Source: Botryotinia globosa (taxonomy: Eukaryota > Ascomycota > Leotiomycetes > Helotiales > Sclerotiniaceae). From it: 64,000 nt of DNA. The first letter of the stretch is position 1. Each line of letters begins with the position of its first letter. Under the pieces are notes generated by a model, which saw only the letters and a program-made list of their open reading frames with translations, searched no databases and was not told the origin of the DNA. Both the position numbers and the translations under genes were made by a program. The stretch covers positions 2,108,001 to 2,172,000 of the forward strand of contig RCSZ01000003.1 of assembly GCA_014898425.1 (NCBI GenBank). The letters are read 5' to 3'. Shown piece by piece: positions 1 through 12,845 of this stretch.

Positions 1-985
1 CGCTTGTGGTTCTCGCTTCTGGGCCGGAAAAATCGCTGAAAGCCGCGAATCCGGTATTGGACGCCATGGCAGATCCATTACATCTAATCCCTGGTGGGCT
101 GGGGGCCGGTACCAAGGTTAAAATGGTACATCAAGCTCTCGCGGGTATACACATGATTATGGCATCAGAAGCAATGGGATTTGCTGCATTCCTGGGACTT
201 AATACCAAGCAGGCTCTTGACTATCTTGTTAAATCATCTGGAGAGAGCTGGATGTTAGGAAATAGAGTACCGCATATGTTGGAGAATAATCTCCATCCGT
301 TTTCGGCTTTGAATATCTTTGTTAAAGATATGGGTATAGTGACAGCCGATGGCCGTAGAGTCAAATGTCCACTGTTCCTTTGCTCTGCAGCCGAGCAAGT
401 ATTGGCGTCCGGCGTACGTTCTGGGTTTGGTCTAGACGATGATTCTGGGCTTGTCAGAGTTTATATGCCTACCCGGCCAAGTCTTGTCTCCGAACAGACT
501 GCAGCCTTTACTACAAGTGCGGATGACCCGAGATTGAAGCTAGTTGAAGATATACTAGCAGGTGTACATTTAGTCGCAGCAGTAGAAGCAATGGCTTTTG
601 GTCAAGCTATTGGTCTAGACACCGGGATGCTATATGAGGTAGTAAAAGGGGCGGCTGGAGCAAGCGCCATGTTCGTGGATAGAGTGCCAGCTTTGTTAAG
701 TGGAAAGTGTGCCTCGAAATCCTCCATTAATGAAGTTATTGCTCGTCTAGTAAGTAATTCCAAGAACCATTCGAAATCATGCCATGTGAGTATATGGTGC
801 TCACACTCAAATAGAATACAGCAATCGAGGAAGCAAGCCGTCTCAGGTATCCTCTTCATCTCACAGCCACAGCGCTACAAATATTACAATTGGCGAGAAC
901 TCGGGGTTCTGGTAATGAGCCTGATGTAGCAGCTGTGAAGGTATGGGATAGCATCGTCACATTTCCCATACCTGGCTTTGCATGA
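1..985 (+). CDS. Beta-hydroxyacid dehydrogenase (3-hydroxyisobutyrate/6-phosphogluconate dehydrogenase superfamily), 3' part
   Basis: The gene enters from the left edge, so the N-terminal Rossmann NAD(P)-binding domain is missing except perhaps for its end. What is visible are two successive copies of the all-helical C-terminal module of this superfamily: one around 85-370 containing GTKVKMVHQALAG, the second around 535-975 containing LVEDILAGVHLVAAVEAMAF. The 3' end needs one 65-bp intron, 750-814 (GTAAGT...ATAG, phase 0), after which the frame reads NTAIEEASRLRYPLHLTATA and ends at a TGA at 983-985. Without this intron the frame runs into unrelated sequence. Fungal relatives are annotated as 3-hydroxyisobutyrate or L-threonate dehydrogenase-like, some fused to sugar-acid kinase and class II aldolase domains; here the protein stops after the second module, so it is the unfused form. 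The substrate cannot be told from the sequence. Confidence 0.8.
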
Positions 986-2063
986 GAAGGTAGCTTCGTT
1001 AAGGAGCGATACTTGAGCTTTGACGCTACTAATAGAGATCATTCCTCTTGGATACTAACGCATGAAGTCAATCTGTATAGAATAAGGTTTGGATGGCTGT
1101 AGATGTAGTCAAATTAACTTGCTTCATTGGCAAATATTACGCGGGAATTTCCCCGCACTATATGCATCATCTCGTTCCTGCAGACACTAGTAAATTTGGC
1201 TCCTGCTGTGAGTTGTTTCAATTAAGTATATCTCCGAAAGTTAATTGTGTCTCCAAATCTTCACAAACGTGGAAGCTTCGCCTCGCAGAGTCGAAGAGAA
1301 CGTGTAACTTGGAAATATTGAATGACGTTGTTCTTGATAGTATGCGCATATGGGGGTTCCAGATCTGATGACATGTTTATCCAATGTCTTTCACAACACG
1401 ACTCAATACCACGATGCCAGGGCCCGTCCGTTCGCCTACCCGAACCTCCCAAATGCTTTCCCACTTCTTAGTCTCCCGCCAAAAACGGTAGATCGTTATA
1501 GCTTGAGTGCTACTTCTAGTATAGTCCACTTTAAGTTTCTGGGCACATGGTCCCAGGAACAACTTGCGAATTATCGAACAACTTACTTTTTTTTGGCAAT
1601 GCTGCGGTAACAATATCGTCCCGTTTCCTAGCTGGGCAACACGGAATCTAATAATATGAGCTTGGCTTCGTCTCTTCTAAATGGAATTTAGCGCTGTTCG
1701 CATGGACGTCTTGGAACTAGAGCGGATATTTTGGAGAGTCTTGGGATTGGTGCTAATTATTACTATCGCTGTACTTTCTCGGTTGATGCTGCTCACTTTG
1801 ATGATGGTTTGCTCGCCGTCGGAAAGCTATATCGCTTATTGGTAGGTTGGCACAACCCTATTTCTAGTTTTAGTCTCGTCTGGAGAGGCTTAGTATGGGG
1901 ATTCGGCTGCGAGTGGTTTTTCGTGCTATGGGTAGTTCCATCGTATGATCTCATGTCTGGAAGTTGTCTTGGAAATGGAATATGTCTATAACTTAAAGAT
2001 CATTTCTCCTTTGATGTGCATCCATCTTGAGAACTGTACATGCTCTTCTCGGTGATCACAAAG
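986..2063. other. Intergenic, upstream of the GMC oxidoreductase gene
   Basis: No reading frame here has coding character; the longest frames are under 95 codons and none has a recognisable domain or a plausible intron partner. It holds the 3' flank of the dehydrogenase and the promoter of the GMC gene. I see no clear TATA box. Confidence 0.6.
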
Positions 2064-4014
2064 ATGCATTTCAAGTCTTTCTTATATGTTGCCGCTGCAA
2101 TTCCTCTGAGCATTGCTGCCCCCACAAGCGATGGTCCAATAAATAGAGAAGATACTACATTCGACTATGTAGTTGTTGGCGGTGGAACCGCAGGGCTGAC
2201 AATAGCCTCACGGTTATCCGAAGATTCGGGGACCACAGTGGCGGTCATTGAAGCCGGAACTTTCTACCAGGTAGGTACAAATAAACATCTTCGTCACGAG
2301 ACCATGCATTTGCTAAACAGATTTAGATCACCAATCCCGCGCTCAGCTCAACGCCAGCGGGAGACTCTTTCTGGGCGGGCTCTAGTCCAGCTGATACCAA
2401 TCCGCTCGTGGATTGGAAATTTGTGACGACTCCTCAAGCTGGTGCAGCAGGTCGCTCAATTTCGTATGCCCGAGGAAAATGTCTTGGTGGAAGTTCAGCT
2501 AGGAACTTCATGATCTATCAGCGTGGTACCACGCAGTCGTATCAGAAATGGGCTGATGCAGTGGATGATCAATCGTATACTTTTGATGAGCTCTTTCCCT
2601 TCTTTCAAAAGAGTGTTCGCTTCACTCCTCCGGGATCGAGTCGCGCATCCAATGCATCGGCGGAATTTAGCGCTGTAAGTATATCTGATTCATTATTTTC
2701 TTCGTGGAGAATACTGATTGACATCTTTAGTCTGCATATTCGTCTTCGGGAGGACCGCTGGAGGTTTCGTATGCTAATTATGCACAACCTTTTTCGAGTT
2801 ATATGGAGGGATCCCTAGGCGAAATCGGAATCAATGATATCCAAGATTTCAATACTGGTTCTCTTATGGGCAAACAGTATTGCAGTTCTACCATTGATCC
2901 TTCCAGCCAAAAACGAGAGTCATCTCAAACAGCTTATTATGACTCCACAGTGCAGAAACGCTCAAATCTCAAAGTCTATTCACTCACCACGGCGCAAAAG
3001 ATTCTTTTTGATAACGACAAGAAAGCCACTGGTGTCAAAGTCACATCACTCGGTTTCATCCATTACACAATCAATGCCCGAAAAGAAGTCATCATGTCAG
3101 CGGGTGTCTTTCAAAGTCCTCAGCTTCTCATGCTCTCGGGCATTGGCCCCAAAGATACACTAGCGAAATGGAATATCCCAGCGATTTCCATCCTCGAGGG
3201 CGTGGGCCAAAATATGTGGGATCATGTTTTCTTCGGTCCGACTTATCGCGTCAAAGTGCAAACATTGACCAGACTTGCCAACGATCTCATCTACACCGCC
3301 GCACAATTCATCGGTCCCTATCTCATCCAAAAAATCGGCCCCTTAACTAACCCCATCTGCGATTACCTCGGCTGGGAAAAACTCCCCAGTTCCCTCCGCA
3401 ACAGTTTCTCCCCCTCCACCCTCAACGATCTCTCTCAATTCCCTCCCGATTGGCCCGAAATCGAATACCTCTCCGGCGCCGGCTACGTCGGCGACTTCGC
3501 CAGTCTCCCCACCACCCAACCCCGCGACGGCTACCAATACGCCACCATCCTCACCGCGCTCGTGGCGCCCCTGTCCCGCGGAACCGTCACCCTCGCCTCC
3601 ACCTCCGCCTCGGACCTCCCCCTCATCAACCCCTCCTGGCTCACCTCCCCCACCGACCAAGCCGTCGCCGTCGCCGCCTACAAACGCACGCGCGCCGCCT
3701 TTGCCTCGAAATTCATGGCCCCCGTGCTCATCGGACAGGAGTACTTCCCCGGTCCCTGGGTCGCCAGCGATGCGCAGATCCTCGAGACGATTCAGAAAAC
3801 GCTGCATACGGTGTGGCACGCCTCGTGCACGTGTAAAATGGGGATTCGGAGCGATCCCATGGCCGTGGTGGATAGCAAGGCGAGGGTGTTTGGCACCAAG
3901 GGCTTGAGAGTCGTGGATGCGAGCGCCTTTGCGCTTTTGCCGCCCGGTCATCCGCAGAGTACCGTGTATGCGCTTGCGGAGAAGATTGCGGCGGGGATGA
4001 GGAATGGGGATTAA
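2064..4014 (+). CDS. Secreted GMC-family FAD oxidoreductase (glucose-methanol-choline)
   Basis: Exons 2064-2270, 2327-2674 and 2731-4014 join into 612 residues; introns of 56 bp at 2271-2326 (phase 0, CTAAAC branch point) and 2675-2730 (phase 0). A hydrophobic signal peptide (MHFKSFLYVAAAIPLSIAA) is followed by the FAD-binding GGGTAG at about residues 39-44 and the second GMC signature GKCLGGSSARNFM. The C-terminal domain carries the catalytic pair: His548 in HASCTCKMG and His592 in GHPQST. Such enzymes oxidise alcohols, sugars or secondary metabolites with O2 or a quinone; the leader suggests an extracellular place. The ATG at 2064 was preferred to the in-frame ATG at 2040 because it starts the signal peptide cleanly. 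From about 3340 to 3850 codon third positions become strongly C/G-rich compared with the 5' half. The exact substrate is unknown; aryl-alcohol oxidase- or dehydrogenase-like activity is possible. Confidence 0.92.
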
Positions 4015-4795
4015 TTAGAGTGTAGTTTGGTGATTGTGGAGGTGGAATGTAGGTTGGTGGAGTAAGGGCATTAGGGTTCACTCTTATTCTAGACCTGTGT
4101 ATCTTACACGTCTGAGCAAAGCCTTAGTTTCATGTATATATTTATTCCTATAAGTCTTTCTTTATAATGTATGTATTAAGACGTCCTGTAAATTATTAAA
4201 GGGTGTAATCAACCTATTAGGAATGTGTATTGAAAACTTTTAGAAGAGGAACTTGCACATCGGTTGATACCTCTCTACACATCATAGCAGTACTCAGAAA
4301 TCCAGCATTCGATACCGAAAATCGAAATTACTAAACTACCAATGATGGAGGAAAAGGAGAGTAAACTAGAAGTAAATGCCAAGGAAACAACGGCCTGGTA
4401 TTGAGATCGATCAGGCAAAGAAAAACCATACAGATGTGTTGTGCATAAGCAGACACTTGATCGTTATGATATAACCCCTATTTCTAGTCCTAACGCAAAA
4501 GATAATTGAGATTGCAATAGTTGTGAATATCTTTGTTCAAGTGCATTGTGTATTTTATTTATCATATATATTCCGTATTTCCAAATGCTATTGTTTCAAC
4601 GAAACCATCCATCGTGCTTAAAGTCAGGCATGCCGCTATAACTTGCTGTCTATCATCTCTTCGTATGTAAAAGCTTTCATAATTCTCTATTCTTCTTCAT
4701 CTTCTATCGCCTGTTCTAATGGTTCTCCTGGCTTTGTAAATCTACCCGCTTATTAGTATACTTTCCTGAATGCCTGCGAGATATTGGTGAAAAAC
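4015..4795. other. Intergenic between convergent genes
   Basis: This holds the 3' flanks of the GMC gene (plus) and the aminotransferase gene (minus). It is AT-rich and has no coding frame that I can support. Confidence 0.6.
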
Positions 4796-6283
4796 TTACT
4801 TATTAACTACTCTCTCGATACCATCCAATCCCATTTTCAAAGTTTCCATCGTTGGACCGTAGGAGAATCTAACAAAGTGGTGACAAGGACTATCAAACAG
4901 ATCTCTTCTCTTACTTGGGTTCAAGTCGAAAAAGATACCTGGGACGACAATGACACGCTCCTCGAGACATGCTTGGAAGAAGTTAAGTCCATCGGAAATT
5001 GCAGCTGGGAGTCCTTCAAGATCTGTAATTCCATTAGGTTAGCATTTTTGTATCCAAAATATATTGTCGCTTGTTAACTCACCCAACCACAAGTAGAAGG
5101 TACTGTCAGGTACTTCCTTGATCTTGAAACCCATTTCACGAAGACGGCTGATAACATAATCACGCTTGTCACGGAAATGACTTTGCAGAGCCTTCATTTC
5201 CTCCCTAACCTTGTTAGGCTCAAGCATAGGAATAGCAGCCTCTTGGAAAGGAACATTGGCACCACCGTCAAGGTATGAACCACATGAGCCTATGGCTTTG
5301 ATAAATTCCTATTTGGCCATTAGTAAGGCTAGCGATGCTTGAGAGATAGAGAGTAAAACAAACCTTGGGTCCAACAATCCACGCAATTCTCCATCCAGGT
5401 AATCTGAAGCGCTTGGTGAGACCATCAATGATCAAAACATCATCTTCATCGACATTTCCAACATTCTCAGCGGCACTGATTGTGGTACCATCGCAATCAC
5501 TGGTGTAGTTATAACCTCCATAGAACTCATCCATAATCAGAGTGGCTCTGTCTCTGCAGATATCTTGAATTTCAGCAAGTTCAGGGTTCTTGACGACCTT
5601 TCCGGTAGGATTTCTAGGATTTGAAGTCAAGATGACTGAGGTACCACGAGAGATCTCCTCCTCAATTTTGTTAGGGTGGATGTGGTAACCATCTTCTCCA
5701 GAGAGAGGGGATGGAATTGCCGCAAACTAATCGAAGTAAGCTTTCAAGTATTCTTCCCACCAAGTGGCCACCAAGTGGAGAAATGAGGGTGACTTACATT
5801 CTTGAATAATGACAACATCTCGTTGTATGCAGTATAATCAGGAATGAAGAAGCCCAAATATGCATTATTCAATACTGCAGCAATTCTGATCAATCCAGCA
5901 CGACCACCTGGAACAATGCACACATTCTCCCAAGTATATTGACTTTCTTTGCCCTCTCTGTGATGAACATTATACAAGTTTGCAACAGCAGCTCTCAAAC
6001 TCTTGATACCAGCTGTAGGTCCGTACTCTCTGCCTGCCATAGTAATATCGATGCTCTCGGGACGCTTGAAACTGCCAGCGATTTCGTCATCGACTTCAGG
6101 AGCTCCTTGTCCAAGGTTCGCCCATTTCTCAGGCTCCTCAGCAAATCCATGCTCATAGGCTCTTTCGGTACACCAGACTACACCGGTAGAGGCACGGGTT
6201 GGATCGAGTCCTGCGTGAGTTTTGTGGCCTTCATGGGCATTGCGGAATTGCTTGTGGATCTTGGAGTCCATTTCTTCGTCCAT
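4796..6283 (-). CDS. PLP-dependent aminotransferase, class I/II (fold type I)
   Basis: Four exons read on the minus strand: 6283-5798, 5726-5364, 5308-5083 and 5022-4796, giving 433 residues. Introns are 71, 55 and 60 bp with GT-AG ends. The protein shows the aspartate-aminotransferase-fold landmarks: the NPRNPTGK loop and, in the second exon, the Schiff-base lysine K267 within GLTKRFRLPGWR, with the Asp-containing IMDEFYGGYN motif between them. It is the cytosolic fungal type that begins close to MDSKIHKQFR. The start at 6283 is fixed by an in-frame TAG six bases upstream (CTTAGCTGACC before the ATG), unless a phase-0 intron ends exactly there. A splice-donor-like site at 6549 suggests a 5' UTR intron. 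Substrate unknown: aspartate, aromatic amino acid or kynurenine-type activity are all possible. Confidence 0.9.
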
Positions 6284-7834
6284 GGTCAGCTAAGCTCGAA
6301 GAAGCAAGTGAATAAACAGTACGACCTCCTCTACATGCATAGAGGGACCTGAATATGATAGTACATAGACATCTTTTGCAATCTCTGCCCCGCAATCCCC
6401 AGGATCTTTGAATCTCCCCCGAAATTGCGCCGTTCAACAAGAGCTACTGCTCTAGAAGATGATGGCGATATCTCAGAGAGATGCGATGGCTCTCTGTAAT
6501 TATAGATGGTTTCCGTAAGAAACGTTGAGAAATAAAGTGAAGAACTTACCATTGGCAGAAGGATCATGTGTAGAGAATCTTCTATTTGGTTTGGACGACA
6601 ATCTTGGAGCTCCAGTGGACCTATTCATGGAAAACTTTCTGTTATTAAATGCCATGTTGTCTATGGTTTCTTCTTTCTCCAATTTGGTGTTGGTGTTGTA
6701 TGCGATTTAATTATTCAAAAGGTTGAAAGCTCTTCTGCAATCTTATCAACAATGAGGTTGTATTGGTATGTACCAGTTAGTACAAGGCTGAGGTGAAGTG
6801 AATGATTAAGAATGACTGAACGGCACCGTTCCAAGGTTCTTATTATTTCTCTTTCTCTTTCAGTAAAATGGAGGAAAACAAGCTCTTAAGAACAAGAGCG
6901 GAGAAAGGAGAAGGAAGGAAAGTGGGAAGAAGAGTTCAGTTGGAGAGAAAATGGAGCAAGTAGGTATATTTATTATTATTATAATAAAAAAAGGATCAGA
7001 GTAACAAAAATTGGGTTGATTGGGTTCTCAATTCTGCCGTTACAACTTATGTGTAACTCTGACCAAAAAATTAGTGGGTATGGTGGGTCGCGGGGCGATG
7101 AGCAGGGGATACCCGACAAGGGAAAAGCTTGTTTTCTTCCGCCTTATCGATTACGCAGCACAACCCGAAAAAAAGATGAGAATGAGCCGTTTGTCTAGAA
7201 TATCGGTGTAGATAACGTGTCCACTGTCGAGGGAGCGATTTCCCCCATACACCGTTCTTCATATAATTACGATATAAAGCGTTGCAACAAGTAACAATGC
7301 ATGCAATGCAATGCAACGAATGTCTCACTTATAAGTTATGACATACGAATTTAATATAAAATCCGCCGTCTTCAATCCAGGCCAGGTACCCTCCCTCTCT
7401 CGACTCTCGAGCCTCTACAGCATTATGTACTCCACTGTTAAAGGCTTAAAGCCCCCGAAGCCCCCCCCCCACGAGACTAAAAGATTTAGAATGATTGGTG
7501 TACCAGGTGGTGCCACCAACAAATATATCCACTCTGATGCTGCATCACGAGCCCGGGATTGTTTGGTAATTATCTGGTACATATCTGGAATTTGGATACG
7601 ACCCAAAGGCTAGTCACGTCCTGCAAAGCGTAGCGAATCGCTTCGCGTAAATATCGCGTGCAAAGTTGGTCGTCACCGTTAGAGGAAGGCAAAACACTGC
7701 CCTTTTTTTCCAGATAGATTTAGAGCCATCAATAACTGATATTGAAACAGGTATGATAAAGTACATTTTGATTCTACAGGTGGATCTACGAGGGGGAAAA
7801 AGAGAACTATTAAAGACAAGGAACTATTCGACTC
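6284..7834. other. Intergenic, aminotransferase promoter and V-ATPase 3' flank
   Basis: No supported coding region. A short frame at 6550-6682 (minus) ending at a GTAAGT donor may be a 5' UTR exon of the aminotransferase gene, but its phase does not fit the ATG at 6283. There is an uninterrupted run of ten C at 7461-7470 and purine-rich DNA around 6860-6960. Confidence 0.5.
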
Positions 7835-10546
7835 TTAAGAAATATCAGCTGCTGAAGCATCATCCTCTAGCATTTGCTTGAAGGAGAATGGTTCGAAAGG
7901 TATGCCATCTCCCATGAAATGCTTGCTCATAGCTTCGACCCAATGCAGACGAAGACTGTGCAACATTGCACTAGTACCTTCCATAACAACCAACACGGCG
8001 ATTGTGAGGAAAAACCATGCGGTGAATGTTACCACGACCATGAAGACACCTGCAACACCGGTCATATGAAGACCGATGGAAAGGGTCATATCCCACAGCA
8101 CAACGGAAAGTTGTTGATGTGCAAGGGACAAGGCCCATAGACGAAGGTATGAGGCGGTGTGAGACACACAATTCAAGCAGAATTCTGGGCAATGTTAGTG
8201 ACGATAAAACTATGGGGGTAAGAAGACATACCAATTGTGTGAATAACCTGATGAATCATAACTTCAGAAAACTCAAATTCTTCACGTTCTTCATCTCCAA
8301 TATCTTGTGTAATCATAGCGACACCTTCACCTTCGCTATTCATACTTATTCTACCGTCCAAAGTGTGGTCGTCATCATCATCGCCATCAAGTGCACTCAC
8401 TCGGGATGTTTCGCCAATGCCTCTGTAACCTCTTCCTCGTGCTTTGTTGTGCTCCCATCGAAGATAGAATGGCTTGAGTAGTAGTAAAATTGGCACTTGG
8501 ACGACGGCAATGAGAACAAGGCAGATTTGAACAAATCCTTGGCCAGAGTAAAGCTGCCCTTCAATAGTTCCGGGCGACAAGAACATGTAGATCAACATAT
8601 TCAATAGACCTGGAGGCGATTCGCCAATGGCCTGCCAGTCTATTGACCATTTGTAGACAATGGCAAAAACAAGGTAACCAAAAATAGCTTGGAAGAAAAT
8701 CATGCCTGGGACGAACACACCCCAAATATCAATAGGAGTCTTGAAGTGACGGGCATTGATATAGGACAAGCACAGTGAGTAGGTCATGTGGCACCAACCC
8801 ATCAAGATACTCAACTTCATCTTGTAACTGTTGGTGAACAGAAGGTCGTTTTCCGTATCATGCCACATCCAGTCGAGGCCGAAAGGATATCGATATCCTG
8901 TTGGCTCTCTAAGATGAGCCTCAATAGAGTCGGGGTAATTTTCTGACCAAGCCCAAGCACTTGGAAAGAATGAGAACGACTTGGAGAATACATCATTGTA
9001 AATAAGACCAGTGTACATAGAGAAGATACCCATCATTAACATAATGTATCGACCATAGAAAGCCATCGAGAAAAGTTCATCGCGAACTTTCTTCAATGAT
9101 TTCTCCCAATAGATCATAGCCGAAGCTGCGCAAACCATGATAACACCGTGTCCGAAATCACCGAACATGACGGCGAAAAGGAATGGGAAAGTGACGATGG
9201 TTGGGAGACCAGGATTGACTTCCTGGTACTTTGCTGTACCATAAGCATTAATGATCGTTTGGAAGCCTTCCGTGAATTTGTTAGTCTTCTGATAGGTCGG
9301 AGGAGTTTTGTTCGTCCTAATCTCATTGATAATCGAGGGTACAGAAAGGCCAGCTCTATTGTTGACATCGTGAAGAGTTGATTTGATCAAAGGCAGAGAG
9401 TTGGAGGGGCACCAAGCCTCAGCAATTAAAGTCTTCCTCGCATGATCGTACGAGAAAAGGTTCAGTGTTTGGTAGACAGCCTTCTCTTTCTTGATAATGA
9501 CCATCCAGGCAGCCAAGCTCCGTGCAATTTGAGTGAGTTCAGCGTCAAGTGTTTGCTTTGTGTTACGAAGAACGCTGCCAAGATCGCTCAAACGAGTATT
9601 AACTTCATGAATCTGATCCCTACGAAGATCGCTATTCTCATCCACGCTGTAAAGATCCGCACCAAGAGACTCTGAGATCTTTCTAATCTTAGCAATAAGC
9701 TCCTTTCCATGTGCGAAAATGACAAACACGTTTTTGTTGATAGCCTCGTTATTTGTGGGATCAACAATGGGTTCTGAAATCTCCGATTGATTCATGTAAA
9801 GATTACCTCGAAGGGTTCTCCATAAGATACGCTCGAATGCTGCAATACGATCCCGGGGAATGACTCCGGACACGAACCCAATATTCATACCAGAAAACGA
9901 CCGCTCGGCGTCCCCATTTTGGTGTGATTGTTCTATATCTTGCAGGAGAGGAGCATCGTCGTTGTCGGTGGAAGCTCTAATTTCATCCACATTTCCGTGA
10001 GCTCGATCGAAGAAAGACCCAGCCTCTCTTAAAACCCATCTCCATTCAGTAAGCTCTACCTCCCTCTTCTTCAAAGTTTCATAGCTGTCATTCAATGATG
10101 CAATTCGTTGCTCGAGGCTCTGGCTGCGATCGGAAAGCTCGTCGATTTCGGTGGCGGAAGGAGCGGCTAGAGTTTCGATGTCCAGATCTAGCTTTCTAAG
10201 AGGGATTCCTGCTTTATCCATCTGGGTGTGGAAGTATCCTAATTATCAATTAGTATCGATGAAACAAGAGATGGAGGCTGGCACATACGAAGCTGTCTTT
10301 CGACATTATCGAGTCGTCTTATCTCCTGAGTGAAAGTCCGTTGAAAAGCAGTGACTTCGGAGTTGAGCTGCGCAATCCATTAGTAACTCATCATAATCTG
10401 ATAGACTTGAGACATACATCGCGAAATTGAATTTGCCCAAGCTCTCCTAATGCGTTTACAATCTCGCGTCCAATTTCGTTGGCGATGTAGAGTTGGACCA
10501 AACTCATGCCCGCTGAGCGGAACATGGTGTCCTGCGACGGTGCCAT
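7835..10546 (-). CDS. vph1: V-type proton ATPase subunit a (Vo sector, 100-kDa type)
   Basis: Four exons on the minus strand, 10546-10418, 10367-10289, 10238-8232 and 8184-7835, sum to 854 residues, the usual length for this family. Introns are 50, 50 and 47 bp. The start [20 protein letters not shown] is typical (short lead, then the [11 protein letters not shown] motif). Residues 1 to about 390 form the cytosolic coiled-coil arm (repeated heptads near [19 protein letters not shown]). The rest is the membrane domain with eight or so hydrophobic segments, including the conserved [14 protein letters not shown], and the [15 protein letters not shown] segment, whose arginine is the known essential proton-path residue. 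It couples ATP hydrolysis by V1 to proton transport into vacuole or Golgi/endosome. Single-copy status cannot be judged; fungi usually have one gene, so the vacuolar name is used. Confidence 0.96.
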
Positions 10547-12845
10547 AATGAGAAGCTTGGGAATGATCCCTAGATTCTGTTTTGGCAATTATGTGAAGCC
10601 TCCCAAGCAAGTGGAGGTGGGTTTGTAGGATTGATTTTGAGGTTGTAAATGTTGGAAGATGCAAGCACATCATTAACGATTTCAAGCTTGGATACCTAGC
10701 GCCCGACTATGTCCTGAGCTAGTATATCACGTGACAATACACATCCTTCCAATTCGCAATCCAACATATTCTCTAACCTTTTCATGATCTGGACTGCGAG
10801 TAAAACATCTAGTCAAGTCTCTCGATACGACTTTGATATCTACTTAAGATTCCCTTTGGAAGAAAAGATAAACTCCCCGGGTTTATAGACAACAAGAAAG
10901 TCGTTTTGTTCTAAACCAATAACACAATTCTTTTTATGCCATAACCTCTATTATTATCATTACCGTTCTTGTCATAATCTTCGTTATCTAGGTACGCCTA
11001 CATATCTTATCCCTACCCCCATTTTCCAAAAGGCACAGTTTAGACCTGCGTGCAAGCAAAGAAAAACGTTGCGAGAATTCGATCAACGGTGGATGAATGA
11101 CAGAGCAATGGTAAAGAATTTACTAGTGATCAGAGCACCGATGACCATAGTCTGTTTGTGACCAAGTAATCGATGATTTGCCGTGGAAAGGGGATACGCC
11201 AGAACTATCAGTGTCCATGGTAAGCAAGGTATTCACGTTGATAAAGCAACTTATTGGTTGCAGATAGTCCTTTCAATTGTATGGTCAATTCGAAGATCGA
11301 CAGCTTATTGCTTCTGTGTACGGATCCAATAGTGCCATATGTGTCAAGCATATCAATCATTATTGAGCATTAGCGATGGTATCCCAACGCCATCTTTTGA
11401 AATGCATCAGTAATTGGACATCGTTTTCTTTTCCGAGTAGATATTCAGGCGTTTTCTGGAGCCTACCTTGTAGTGTATATAACGTATCGCCATCCCTCGT
11501 TGTTGTCGTGAGTATGAATTCCACCCGCTAAGTAATTCGATTTCGCTGGAGCCAACGTGGAAGCTAGAAGGGCAATCGGAGTAATTTGAAGCTGGAGTCA
11601 CTGAAGACTACTAGGTACCTAGGTACACATTGAGTCCCATGCTAGGAAACCAGCCACAGCTTGCTTGACCCAAGTCCCAAATGTTGTAGGCAAATGACAT
11701 AACATGCCCAAGACTCATTGCTTCTTGCTGGAGGGGGGTGGGGGGTTGGGTAAACTGTTATATCAAGAATAAGAGTCCCTTCACCACCAAAGCCTATCAG
11801 CATAATGACGAATGCCAAAGAGTTCCATGAGAGTAATGCGCGTGATACGATGCACGCTCGTGCATAGATGAAAAGCGAAGCGTTTAAAGCAAATGGCTAT
11901 GGCGTATGGCGGACCAAAGAGATTATAAAGCTCTTATAAGTATACATCGTACTAACATACACACTACACTGCGATTGTCAACGCGCAGGAGTGTGCAGGA
12001 GTGTGCAGGACTAAAGTTGTAGGTTGCATGTACAGCAATGGACTGACTGCAAGAGGTAAGAGCAAATAAACGACAGTATGACTGACTGAATGAATGAAGA
12101 CCAGTTAGCCTCTCGTGACGACGGTTATTTTCTCACTTGCAAACCCAAAAGTTCTTGGGTTTGTGTTGCGGTCGAACTTTAAGTAGGTAGGTATATGGTA
12201 TAAGCACGGTAGCCATGGTTCGACTTGGAGTAGTCGTGAAATAGCAGGATCCCGTGCAAGATGCGAAAGCTTTTAAACATTTTCAACAAGTACGATAGGT
12301 AGTAAGTAATAATAAAGCACTTGCTTGTCTTTGATTCCGTGCTTGTTGTTTGATATACTTTGTATACTTTGTCCATACATAAATAATAATATATATATAT
12401 ATGTACGTACCTGCTTCGAGCATACAAAGGCAGAAAGGTAATCATTGTTAGAGTGCCAGGTTCGCCAGGTACGTACGGAGTACTTTGTCCTTGTCCTTGT
12501 CCCTTATTAACCAGGCCCACTTCCAATTTCCCTTTCATCGCAATTTTATCAATACACTGTAACGGTAATCTTATTACATTCAACATACATCAACATCAAC
12601 ATCATCATCGTCATCCAGTCCTACCACCAAAATACATATCAACAAACTGCTTACCCTTTGAGATCGATATCATTCATTCGACTTAATCTCACAGTTGTTC
12701 CCTTTTCTTGCAAGGAGGAGAGTATTCATTACACCATACATGATAGCTCCATACATATAGTTGCATAGCATACTTAAGGTGGATAAGCCCCTCTTCTGTT
12801 AAGACCTGCAGGGAGCTTAATGCCCAAACAGACAATGTCGTCAAT
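10547..12845. other. Long divergent intergenic region vph1/dlt1
   Basis: About 2.3 kb with no coding frame that I can support. It holds the E-box at 10726-10735 and a short direct repeat of GAGTGTGCAG near 11990-12010. Near the dlt1 start there are CATCAT/CAACAT-rich and pyrimidine-rich stretches (12580-12640) usual for fungal core promoters. Confidence 0.5.
10726..10735. promoter_or_regulatory. Palindromic E-box ATCACGTGAC upstream of vph1
   Basis: A CACGTG core lies 182 bp upstream of the V-ATPase subunit a ATG. This is the target type of bHLH factors of the Cbf1 class. In animals the related GTCACGTGAC element controls V-ATPase genes through TFEB. A role here is inference only. Confidence 0.35.

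Noticed and set aside
3343..3951. 202-codon minus-strand Gly/Glu-rich frame in the GMC gene
   Set aside because: An antisense shadow of the GC-rich third codon positions of the GMC gene.
6550..6682. Possible N-terminal coding exon of the aminotransferase
   Set aside because: Its donor leaves phase 1, while the only acceptor that avoids the in-frame TAG before the ATG at 6283 needs phase 0; it can at most be non-coding leader.
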